Source: Chlamydia trachomatis
Lineage (GTDB): Bacteria; Chlamydiota; Chlamydiia; Chlamydiales; 2-12-FULL-49-11
Assembly: GCA_945862365.1 (NCBI GenBank)
Contig: CAMAXK010000003.1
Location: 1-45,076 of the forward strand
DNA length: 45,076 nt
Reading direction: 5' to 3'
In this document: positions 34,876 to 42,223 of the stretch, piece after piece
Position numbering within the stretch: position 1 is the first letter of the stretch
Layout: the number at the start of each line of letters is the position of its first letter
The notes under the pieces: generated by a model
Seen by the model: the letters and a program-made list of their open reading frames with translations, nothing else
Databases searched by the model: none
What the model was told of the DNA's origin: nothing
Translations under genes and position numbers: made by a program

Positions 34876-34926
34876 TTGAGTATTAATATGAAACATTATA
34901 CTATTCATAGTTTGTATTATACAAAC
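34876..34926 (+). promoter_or_regulatory. Candidate internal promoter and palindromic operator before oppA copy 3
   Basis: TTGAGT (34876-34881), a 15-nt spacer and TATACT (34897-34902) give a possible but short-spaced promoter. Eight bp downstream lies a perfect palindrome GTTTGTA-TTA-TACAAAC (34910-34926), near the expected transcription start and 15 bp before the ATG at 34942. This is a position where a repressor or an mRNA hairpin could control copy 3 separately. No T run follows, so it is not a terminator. Confidence 0.4.
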
Positions 34927-34941
34927 CGTTTAGGCATTTTT

Positions 34942-36552
34942 ATGAAGGTCAAAGTAAAGCTTAGGATTTATTTATCTCTACTTTCAACAGCCCTACTTTT
35001 CACTTCTTGCAGCTCATCCAGTGAAACAGCTGAGAAAAAATCCTGCAAACAGGAACTTAAAATCAATATAAAAAATGAACCTGCAAGTTTAGATTCACGA
35101 AGAGCCCGAATTCTTTCTGATTACAGCATCATTCAAACACTAAATGAAGGTTTGTATAGAAAAGGAAAAGATGGTTCGGTAGTAGAGGCAATTGCAGAAA
35201 GTCACGTTGTATCTAGCGATGGTTTGATTTACACATTCAAATTGAAAGAAACTCTTTGGTCTAATGGCGATCCATTAACCGCTCATGATTTTATCTATGC
35301 ATGGAAAACCTCCTTGGATAAATCTTTTCCATCCCCTTCTGCCTCACTTCTTTTCCCAATAAGAAATGCAAAAGCGATTAAAGAAGGCTCTTTACCAATG
35401 AGCATGCTTGGAGTTTATGCAAAGGACGATTACACACTTGTTGTGGAGCTGCAAACCCCTATCCCATTTTTTTCAAAACTTATCTGTTTACCCATATTTA
35501 ACCCTATCAATGAATCAGTCGCCAAGGAAAATCCTCTCTGGCATACAGATGCATCTACCTATGTTTCCAATGGACCTTTTAAACTTTCTTCATGGAAACA
35601 TGCCAATGAGCTTATCGCAATAAAAAACGACCGCTATTGGGATAAAAATTGTGTAAAACTTGAGAAAATTACCATGGTAATGGTAGATTCAGAAACTGAA
35701 TTTAAAATGTTTGAGAACAAAGAGCTTAACTGGACTGGATCACCTTATTCTGAAATCCCTCCAGAGGCGATTCAAACCCTAAATGAACGTGGCAGCTTAA
35801 AGAAAAAACCTCTGCTTGGAACCTATTTAATCAGAACCAATACGGATGTTTATCCTTTAAAAGAGCCCAATTTTAGAAAAGCATTAGCAGTTTCCATTAA
35901 TCGAAAAGAATTGATTGAACATGTGCTAGAAGGTGGCGCTGAAGTTGCAACAGGGCTTGTGCCCACCTCTATGGGGTTACAAGAACATGCCTATTTTAAC
36001 GATGGATCTGAAAAGGATTCTTTAGAATATTTAAATGTTGCTCTTAAAGTGCTCGGTATAAATAAAAAAAGCATCCCCCCTCTTACCTTAACTTATCCAA
36101 GCTCCACAAGAAGTCATAAGATTGCAGCTGCCCTGCAGGATGAATGGAGAAAAACTCTTGGATTAACAATTCGACTAGAGCCTTTGGAAACAAAAATTTA
36201 TTTAGATAAGATCGCCCGTGGTGATTATCAGCTTGCCTGTGGTAGTTGGACAGCAGACTTTCAAGATCCTATCACATTTTTAGAGGTGTTTAAGTCAAAA
36301 ACTGTGGGGACGAATAATACTAATTGGGAAAGCCTAGACTACACAAAGGCTATTGAAGCAACTTATACCTGCGGATCTGCTGCGGATCGAACTCTTGCGA
36401 TGAAAAATGCTGAAAAAATACTAATAGAGGCTATGCCAGTGCTTCCGATTTTCCATTATACAATGCTAAACTTACAAGATGATGATCTCCATGATGCTGA
36501 GTTATCAGATTTAGGACTTTTGGATTTAAAATGGGCCTATCTACAAAAATAA
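34942..36552 (+). CDS. oppA: Oligopeptide ABC transporter substrate-binding lipoprotein OppA, copy 3
   Basis: This is the third SBP_bac_5 paralogue, 536 residues from ATG 34942. I chose that start because it gives a compact lipoprotein signal (MKVKVKLRIY...LLFTSC, lipid Cys23) preceded by AGG at 7 nt; an in-frame ATG at 34870 would add 24 residues that run through the promoter/palindrome region. Blocks: EPASLDSRRAR, ETLWSNGDPLTAHDFIYAW, AVSINRKELIEHVLEGG, LACGSWTADFQDPITFLEVF and LDLKWAYLQK. By eye it resembles copy 1 more than copy 2. Its last 22 bp overlap the start of the Asp-box gene, and a terminator-like hairpin follows 24 bp after its stop. Confidence 0.94.
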   Translation: MKVKVKLRIYLSLLSTALLFTSCSSSSETAEKKSCKQELKINIKNEPASLDSRRARILSDYSIIQTLNEGLYRKGKDGSVVEAIAESHVVSSDGLIYTFKLKETLWSNGDPLTAHDFIYAWKTSLDKSFPSPSASLLFPIRNAKAIKEGSLPMSMLGVYAKDDYTLVVELQTPIPFFSKLICLPIFNPINESVAKENPLWHTDASTYVSNGPFKLSSWKHANELIAIKNDRYWDKNCVKLEKITMVMVDSETEFKMFENKELNWTGSPYSEIPPEAIQTLNERGSLKKKPLLGTYLIRTNTDVYPLKEPNFRKALAVSINRKELIEHVLEGGAEVATGLVPTSMGLQEHAYFNDGSEKDSLEYLNVALKVLGINKKSIPPLTLTYPSSTRSHKIAAALQDEWRKTLGLTIRLEPLETKIYLDKIARGDYQLACGSWTADFQDPITFLEVFKSKTVGTNNTNWESLDYTKAIEATYTCGSAADRTLAMKNAEKILIEAMPVLPIFHYTMLNLQDDDLHDAELSDLGLLDLKWAYLQK

Positions 36553-37340
36553 TTAAAATACTTCCCTTCCTCCTCGGGGGTGTGATAACACCCCTTTTCT
36601 CTGTTGCCATTACTCTCATTAACGATTCGGCCTATCCATTAAATGCACAGATCATAGATGCAAATGGAGAGCATTTAGCTCTTATTCATCTTATTGAAGG
36701 ACAAATGTATATCTATGATATTCCAGAGGGATCATTTGATGAAAACCCTAATGAAGCCTACACCCCATTAACTGTGATCTTTTTTTGTGAATCTGCCCGG
36801 CCTTATGACTATAGCACTCCCCCTCCAAAAGGGTCAAAAAATGAAAAGAAGGCAAACACATCTGAATATGTAGAGCAATTTGGTATTTGGACAGGTGTGC
36901 CACGAAGTGCAACAGTTACAGCACTTGGAGCCCCTGCCGGAACAAAATCTTGTGTCATGAAAAAGAATCCAAAGATTAAAGGCTTTAGTAAATCATCAAG
37001 ACTTGAAACAAATGGTTCCAACCGTTGGTCAAATGATGGAGGCTCTACCTGGACAAATGATGGGGGCTCTCCAAAAAGCCCTTGTGAATATGGGGGATGT
37101 TCTCAAAATGAAAGCCGCCTTTCTGGTGCAAATGATGCCGATGCTCCTTTAAACAAAAATGAAACCACCTTTACTGATGAAGATGGTGAAGTGCTCACAA
37201 AACCTTCTGCAGAGGAAGATAAAAAAGCAGAACACTCATCCTGGACCGAAGATGGCGGTAAAACATGGAAAAGCACTCAAAGCGATTCCCCGACTCACAC
37301 CCCTACCAAAAACACACCCCTTCCCTTTCAGCAACGCTAA
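36531..37340 (+). CDS. Secreted protein with Asp-box-like WxxDGGxTW repeats, unknown function
   Basis: I recognise no named family. The 269-residue protein has a signal peptide (about 1-26), a folded-looking N-terminal domain (about 26-150, beta-rich, with VEQFGIWTGVPRSATVTALG) and a low-complexity, polar, presumably flexible C-terminal half. That half holds three copies of W-[ST]-[NE]-D-G-G: W166-SNDGGSTW, W174-TNDGGS and W238-TEDGGKTW, matching the Asp-box (BNR) consensus S/T-x-D-x-G-x-T-W. Asp boxes normally sit in beta-propellers, which this chain is too short to form. It overlaps oppA copy 3 by 22 bp, so it is translationally linked to it. Confidence 0.75.
   Translation: MGLSTKIIKILPFLLGGVITPLFSVAITLINDSAYPLNAQIIDANGEHLALIHLIEGQMYIYDIPEGSFDENPNEAYTPLTVIFFCESARPYDYSTPPPKGSKNEKKANTSEYVEQFGIWTGVPRSATVTALGAPAGTKSCVMKKNPKIKGFSKSSRLETNGSNRWSNDGGSTWTNDGGSPKSPCEYGGCSQNESRLSGANDADAPLNKNETTFTDEDGEVLTKPSAEEDKKAEHSSWTEDGGKTWKSTQSDSPTHTPTKNTPLPFQQR
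36577..36598 (+). terminator. Terminator-like hairpin inside the next gene's signal-peptide codons
   Basis: GGGGTGT (36577-36583), loop GATA and ACACCCC (36588-36594) form a perfect GC-rich 7-bp stem followed by TTTTCTCTGTT. It is 24 bp after the oppA copy 3 stop, the normal place for an intrinsic terminator, but lies within the first 23 codons of the overlapping downstream gene. It may act as a partial terminator or attenuator that translation of the downstream gene would disrupt. Confidence 0.5.
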
Positions 37341-37377
37341 TTCATAAATAGACTTCTTTCAAAATGCCATTTGCTCA

Positions 37378-37920
37378 TTAAAATGTTATGCCCGCAGATA
37401 GAATCAGCGGAAGTGTTACGCTATTTTTTGTAAAGGCAGAAGGTAACGAGGTGCAATAGTTAATCATTTTTATATCTGCAACAAATGAAAAGGCTTTTAA
37501 GCCAATAGCTAAGTAATTTTGATAGACAATACTTGATCCAAAATCAATCTCCCCAAGAACCCCTTTTGAAAGATAGGTGGGACCTGCAAGACTTAGCTCA
37601 ATAAAGGGGCAAATCCCTAGCATTGATAGGGGGCAAAGGCGCGCTGCAAGAAAAGTTGAATAGGCATAAGTTTCATCATTGGGCACTTCCCATCTTGCAA
37701 TTGATGTAGCCCCTAGGATGCAAAGTGGTGATTTAGGATCATTGACTGGATAAGATAGCGAGAGTATAAATCCAGCATCAACATCCTTTTTCTCAATGTT
37801 TGTAATCGTATCTTCTAAGTGAATGTGATTTTTGGCATAGGTTGCCTTTTCAAAATAAGAAATCATCACCTCGTTTGAGTATAAGGTACAAAAAATTGTA
37901 GCAAACATTAAACAGCGCAT
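37378..37920 (-). CDS. Small outer-membrane barrel of PagL (lipid A 3-O-deacylase)-like fold, catalytic residues not conserved
   Basis: This 180-residue exported protein has a short signal peptide (about 1-16) and strands ending in an aromatic residue (SAGITF). The C-terminal half resembles PagL-type proteins: PFIELSLAGPTYLS, IDFGSSIVYQNYLAIGLKAF, then DIKMINYCTSLPSAF where PagL has its active-site H-x-S. Here those positions read N154-Y-C156, so classical His-Ser chemistry would be absent. It may be a structural or divergent relative; the family link is by eye only. It is last in the minus-strand operon and overlaps ygfA by 13 bp. Confidence 0.55.
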   Translation of the reverse strand: MRCLMFATIFCTLYSNEVMISYFEKATYAKNHIHLEDTITNIEKKDVDAGFILSLSYPVNDPKSPLCILGATSIARWEVPNDETYAYSTFLAARLCPLSMLGICPFIELSLAGPTYLSKGVLGEIDFGSSIVYQNYLAIGLKAFSFVADIKMINYCTSLPSAFTKNSVTLPLILSAGITF

Positions 37921-38429
37921 AATTTCCCCACATATATATCATGTTTTTCAAGCGGCAACAAACCTTCAAACAGTTGTTCTTTAAAGCAAACGCCAATGGT
38001 TTGAGCAGGATGTTCTTCTAAAAACCTATCGTAAAATCCCTTGCCAAAGCCCAAACGCCCCCCTTTTCTATCAAATACTACTCCAGGAACGATCACAAGA
38101 TCGATCACCTCACTTTTTATACAGCTAAAATCTGGTTCTAAAAAGCGGTGAGAAAAAGTTTTCAACTGGTTTTCCATATCGGTAACCCTATATGGAACAA
38201 GGGTCCTCTGCTCAATTCGTGGTAGTGATAAACGATTTTCTTCTGCAAGCATTTTATTAAAAGAGTTAAGACAAACTTCATCTTCTAAAGGGCTATAGGA
38301 TAAAATATTGTGATAGGGTGCACTCATCTCTCTAAGAAGTTCATAGATCCTTGAGTTTGCCTCCATACGCCTTTGATTCGATAAGCCTTTTCTTTGTAAA
38401 AGATATTGATTTCGAATCTCTTGTTTCAA
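37908..38429 (-). CDS. ygfA: 5-formyltetrahydrofolate cyclo-ligase
   Basis: This enzyme converts 5-formyl-THF to 5,10-methenyl-THF with ATP, feeding one-carbon metabolism. Seen in 173 residues: the N-terminal KQEIRNQYLLQRKGLS, the substrate-binding SYSPLEDEV, the phosphate/ATP-binding block VPGVVFDRKGGRLGFGKGFYDR and IGVCFKEQL near the end. The start is TTG 38429: it begins the family N-terminus and no ATG occurs for 21 codons. It follows the preceding gene's stop in the same frame (TAA-AGT-TTG), so re-initiation is likely. Position matches CT649. Confidence 0.93.
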   Translation of the reverse strand: MKQEIRNQYLLQRKGLSNQRRMEANSRIYELLREMSAPYHNILSYSPLEDEVCLNSFNKMLAEENRLSLPRIEQRTLVPYRVTDMENQLKTFSHRFLEPDFSCIKSEVIDLVIVPGVVFDRKGGRLGFGKGFYDRFLEEHPAQTIGVCFKEQLFEGLLPLEKHDIYVGKLCAV

Positions 38430-38432
38430 ACT

Positions 38433-39710
38433 TTACTCTACTGGGTTGCCATTATAATAGGTGATCTTACGTACTAAAAGACCATTTTTATCGTAGATAT
38501 AGGCATCACCGACGCCATCAATCACCCGAGAAATTGGAATATTATCACCCTTCCTTAGATATTTACCATTTAATAGGGTATCTTGTCGATATTCTTCTAC
38601 CATCATAAGCGAACTATCCATATACCATGAAAGATAGGTTCCCTCTTTTTTATGATCGATCATCTCTTTTTCACTTTCTAAAACACCATTTGGATACCAT
38701 GTACATACTCGGCCATGAATTAACCCTTCTCTCCAGGTAATTAAAAGCTTTTTAATAGGCTCGGCCCCGATTGCTGCTGGATAGTAAACAATTTCTTCCC
38801 CATCTTTTTTCCCATCTATCATGTTATAGCAAGACTCAACTGTACGATCTTTTCTAAACGTTGTGATCGTTCCCTGAATTTTTCCCTGGTTATACTCTTC
38901 TGTTCTTGCTAAAACCCCATTTTCAAAGATCGGTTTTATCCCTTTACTATTTTCTATTTCTGAGTAGAGTTTCCCATCTGTATCAAAATATTTTCCAAAA
39001 ACTAACCTTCCATTTCTATACACCTCTTCATAAGCTCCGGCCTCTACTGACCCATTGAAATAAGCTTCTCCTTCTTTGATCCCATCTAAATAATTGATCA
39101 TCAACGTCAAATTACCCTGCTCATCATACCCTCTTACCTGTCCTATGATCTTATTTTTTGTGTAAGGAATCTTTGTTTTTATCGCCCCATTTGGGTAAAA
39201 GTATTGAGCCTCTCCCTCTTGAACTCCTTTAACATAAGGAATTTTTGCTACAATATTTCCATTTGAATCATAAACAGTAGATATATCATCAAACACCCAT
39301 GAGGTTTTTGCCTCATCGGTTAGATCAGCAATCCCTTCGGTCACAAAACTTTTAATATGAAGCTTCCCAGCCGTATCATATTCTTCATAAACTCCATGGG
39401 CTCTGCCACCTTTTGTTTCCAGATATTGCCAAAGTAGTCCGCTATCATGATAAAGGGTGATTGCCCCTTCTTGATTTTTATCGTAAACCTTAATGATCTT
39501 TTCGTGCTGCGATGAACCTTTTACATCGGTAAACTCAAATTTCTTTATTTGATCAGGATCTGTCACAGTTTTTGTATAACCATTACGATCAACAATTTGA
39601 AGATGAACAATAGTTGCTTTGTCAGATTTATGACAGCCCAAAGCAATCACTGGTAAAAGGATAAAAAGTGCAAGTTTTTTTGATGATTTCAAGATTACCT
39701 CTTTTGACAT
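38433..39710 (-). CDS. MORN_2-repeat lipoprotein
   Basis: The 425-residue lipoprotein has a signal peptide ending VIALGC (lipid Cys26). The rest is made of MORN-variant (MORN_2, YwqK-like) repeats of about 22-24 residues, of the form Y-D-x-x-G-x-[IL]-x(6-8)-[DN]-G-x-x-x-G, for example YDSNGNIVAKIPYVKGVQEG, YDEQGNLTLMINYLDGIKEG and WYPNGVLESEKEMIDHKKEG. Such repeats form an extended beta-sheet surface, probably for binding. It corresponds to CT648 in order and size. It overlaps the PilO-like gene by 16 bp and leads into ygfA. Which membrane carries it, and its partners, are unknown. Confidence 0.85.
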   Translation of the reverse strand: MSKEVILKSSKKLALFILLPVIALGCHKSDKATIVHLQIVDRNGYTKTVTDPDQIKKFEFTDVKGSSQHEKIIKVYDKNQEGAITLYHDSGLLWQYLETKGGRAHGVYEEYDTAGKLHIKSFVTEGIADLTDEAKTSWVFDDISTVYDSNGNIVAKIPYVKGVQEGEAQYFYPNGAIKTKIPYTKNKIIGQVRGYDEQGNLTLMINYLDGIKEGEAYFNGSVEAGAYEEVYRNGRLVFGKYFDTDGKLYSEIENSKGIKPIFENGVLARTEEYNQGKIQGTITTFRKDRTVESCYNMIDGKKDGEEIVYYPAAIGAEPIKKLLITWREGLIHGRVCTWYPNGVLESEKEMIDHKKEGTYLSWYMDSSLMMVEEYRQDTLLNGKYLRKGDNIPISRVIDGVGDAYIYDKNGLLVRKITYYNGNPVE

Positions 39711-40324
39711 AGTTGTAGATCAACAGTAAATAAATCTGTTGCCCCTTTATTTATTCGTTTAATTTTAAGTTTTGAAAAATACATTTGCGGACGATTTGGA
39801 TTAGGATAAAAAGGCTCTAAAGCCTCCCCTTCCACTAACGTCACAAGATTTTTTATATCGTTGCTATTGATTTCCACTTTGCTTTTAAGCTCCCAAACAA
39901 TCATCTCTGGCTTTTCATACTTGTTGAATTTTAGCTGATTTAATCCGTTTTCTAAAAACAAGAGCCTCTCTTTTACTTTTGGATATATATCTTTTTCATC
40001 TACTTCAGAGCAGATTAAAGCAAGCTTCCTTCTATCCTCAGATAAAAATTTTAATTCTTCTAAAACAGTTTTTACATAATCATGGTCAATATTCATTTTA
40101 GGATCCTGTTGATCGATCTTTCCACATGAATTAAGCAACTTTTCAATATAGACCACTTCAGATTCAAGGCCCCTTAGGCTAGAAATTCCATTCATGATAA
40201 AGGCGGCAATTGCGAGGATATAAACAATAGGAATGCATAAAATCAGGGCAAAAAGATCCCTTCTCAACATCCAATTGGGTGCTTTAAAAAACTCTATCCA
40301 TTTTTTATATAGTCCATTTTTCAT
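39695..40324 (-). CDS. Bitopic membrane protein, PilO/GspM-like
   Basis: The 209-residue protein has a short basic cytoplasmic start, one membrane helix (about 24-46), a long charged helical region (about 50-135, likely coiled coil) and a C-terminal alpha/beta part (about 138-209; MIVWELKSKVEINS, MYFSKLKIKRI, LFTVDLQLCQ). This is the layout of PilO/GspM proteins of type IV pilus and type II secretion platforms. It overlaps the PilM/GspL-like gene as ATGA, the same pairing as pilM/N-pilO or gspL-gspM. It corresponds to CT647 by order. The assignment is structural inference; sequence identity to known GspM or PilO is not evident by eye. Confidence 0.62.
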   Translation of the reverse strand: MKNGLYKKWIEFFKAPNWMLRRDLFALILCIPIVYILAIAAFIMNGISSLRGLESEVVYIEKLLNSCGKIDQQDPKMNIDHDYVKTVLEELKFLSEDRRKLALICSEVDEKDIYPKVKERLLFLENGLNQLKFNKYEKPEMIVWELKSKVEINSNDIKNLVTLVEGEALEPFYPNPNRPQMYFSKLKIKRINKGATDLFTVDLQLCQKR

Positions 40325-41877
40325 CCACTAACCTTCATATTTATTACAGCCATATCCCCTGTTTGAGAAATTCTCGGCTCCTCTACAAAATGTAATTTTG
40401 TATCAGGATGGATCAACTGCTCTTTAAACAAATCAAGGCAGGTCTTGCCTGGATTATTAAAACTAATGGTTACATCCACAATATATTCCTGCAATGGATT
40501 TGCATCATCAGGGCCTTTAACCACTTCATAACTTATTTCATCTACATAATATTGCTCAAACTGACTGGATGTTAAAAATTTTTCAAGACTTGCAAAAGGT
40601 GTCGGTCCCTTTCCAATCTTATCCTTTAATTTTTGCCCTTTAATTACCCCAGCAAGCGCTTTTTTAGTCTCGAGCATCCCTTTAGGGGTGTAAGAAATTT
40701 TTCTCTTTTTATCGCCTTCTAATCCATCAATTGAGAAAACAGCTGACTCATACCTTTTTTTCAACTTAAGCTCTTTTTTGATAAAACAGGTGTTTAACAT
40801 GAAAAATATCATCAATGAACTTAATAATGAAAGACCTACATAACGGCTAAGGTATTTTTTTGCCTTTTTTTTCTGCGCAAAAGGGATAAATCTTCCCTCT
40901 CCCAGCTGCAAAGTTTGTTTGTCTGAAACAACTCGATCTAAGGCAAGTCCTATTTCAATAGCATAAGAACTAAGTTGTGAAACGCTAAATTCTAAATGGG
41001 GCAAAAGTTTAATCTCTTCTAAATCAAGGGGTGGTAAATAGGGTTTTAATTCCCTACTAAACTCAGCATACCCAGTAAATAAAATTTTATTTACACCTAA
41101 TGCTATTTTTTCACTCTCCATGATATAGGTCCAAGCTCTTGAGATTTCCCTCTCTACTTCAAAAAACACCTCAGTGGCATGAGTTTCTTTATTTTCCTCA
41201 ATTGCCTCAATAAAAAGCTCCTGCATTTTATGCATATCTACAGAATCTAATATTACCTGATCTTTTTGGACAGCATCGATGATGTTTTTAAGCCCTATCT
41301 TAAAAGAGGTCTCTTTTTTCATCTCTCCTTCAGAAAAGTACATCATTGAGGAGCTCTCCCAGCCTAAATGGAACAGAAAAAATGATTCTGTCTGGATGGC
41401 AAAAAACTGAACAAATCTTTCAAGCGCCCTAGAGACAGTACTTACCCACTCAGAATCAATGCCTAGGGTCTTTACATCTTGAAGATGACCTTCCATTGCT
41501 TCTTTAGTATAGCCGTAAAGATTAACCTCTGTTTCCTTCCCTTTTCTTTTTAATAAAGGGACAAAATATCTATCCTCTTCAGAATATAGTTCATCTGAGG
41601 AGAGTTGAAACTCTAGCGCTTTTCTAACCTTTCGATCCCCAGTTAATGGGATCATAAACTTACGCAAAAACACCTCTTCAGAAGGAAGGGCTGAGACAAT
41701 TTCAATGGTTGGGTGAAAAAAGGAGGTTTTTTTTTCTAAAATTCTCTTTAGTGCATTTAGATTGTCAATACTCTTTTTGAATTCCTTGATGAATTCAATA
41801 CGAATCTTTCCCCTTCTCTTAGAGATAAGAGAAACTTTAAAATAATCGCCATCGGAATATAGGCCAAGTACATACAT
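40321..41877 (-). CDS. PilM-PilN / GspL-like inner-membrane platform protein
   Basis: This 518-residue protein has a large N-terminal cytoplasmic part with the PilM/GspL actin-like pattern: YVLGLYSDGDYFKVSLIS at the start, IVSALPSEEVFLRKFMIPL, LKTLGIDSEWV-type turn at TLGIDSEWVSTVSRALERF, then FFLFHLGWESSSMMYFSEGE where the second phosphate loop would be, and ILFTGYAEFSRELKPYL. A membrane helix follows (about 345-366), then a periplasmic coiled coil and a ferredoxin-like end (about 440-518; YYVDEISYEVV, EYIVDVTISFNN). This matches GspL, or PilM fused to PilN. ATP-site residues look degenerate. AAGGAG precedes the ATG. It corresponds to CT646 by order. Confidence 0.65.
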   Translation of the reverse strand: MYVLGLYSDGDYFKVSLISKRRGKIRIEFIKEFKKSIDNLNALKRILEKKTSFFHPTIEIVSALPSEEVFLRKFMIPLTGDRKVRKALEFQLSSDELYSEEDRYFVPLLKRKGKETEVNLYGYTKEAMEGHLQDVKTLGIDSEWVSTVSRALERFVQFFAIQTESFFLFHLGWESSSMMYFSEGEMKKETSFKIGLKNIIDAVQKDQVILDSVDMHKMQELFIEAIEENKETHATEVFFEVEREISRAWTYIMESEKIALGVNKILFTGYAEFSRELKPYLPPLDLEEIKLLPHLEFSVSQLSSYAIEIGLALDRVVSDKQTLQLGEGRFIPFAQKKKAKKYLSRYVGLSLLSSLMIFFMLNTCFIKKELKLKKRYESAVFSIDGLEGDKKRKISYTPKGMLETKKALAGVIKGQKLKDKIGKGPTPFASLEKFLTSSQFEQYYVDEISYEVVKGPDDANPLQEYIVDVTISFNNPGKTCLDLFKEQLIHPDTKLHFVEEPRISQTGDMAVINMKVSG

Positions 41878-41968
41878 AGAGTCTTCTTCTCCTTTTCAGA
41901 AGAATAATAAAGGATGACGTAAAAGAATACTATGGTAAAATAGTAGAAAAAACCTCCTTAAGGATCTT

Positions 41969-42223
41969 ATGAATGCGTTTTTCATTATAAAGGCACTATT
42001 TTCTATTTATACCATCCTATTATTTTCTAGAATCTCCCTTTCTTGGTTCCCTTCTTTAATGAAATATGAAATTACAAAATTTCTTTTATACCTTACAGAT
42101 CCCTATATGAATCTTTTTAGAAAAATCATTCCTCCTATTAATGGGATTTTTGATCTTTCTCCCCTCCTTGCCTTATTTTCGCTACGTTTTCTTGAATCCT
42201 TTATCCTTCGCCTTCTCTCATGA
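41969..42223 (+). CDS. yggT: YggT family small membrane protein
   Basis: The 84-residue protein has two membrane helices (about 3-26 and 60-82) linked by the family segment YLTDPYMNLFRKIIPPING, then FDLSPLLALFSLRFLE. YggT/Ycf19-type proteins have been linked to membrane-protein assembly, osmotic shock and cell-division topology; the function here is unknown. It is followed by dus with an ATGA overlap, so the two are coupled. It corresponds to CT645 by order. AAGGAT precedes the ATG. Confidence 0.88.
   Translation: MNAFFIIKALFSIYTILLFSRISLSWFPSLMKYEITKFLLYLTDPYMNLFRKIIPPINGIFDLSPLLALFSLRFLESFILRLLS

Noticed and set aside
34870-34941. 24-residue extension of the third OppA
   Set aside because: It would bury the lipoprotein signal peptide inside the protein; ATG 34942 gives a normal lipobox and spacing.
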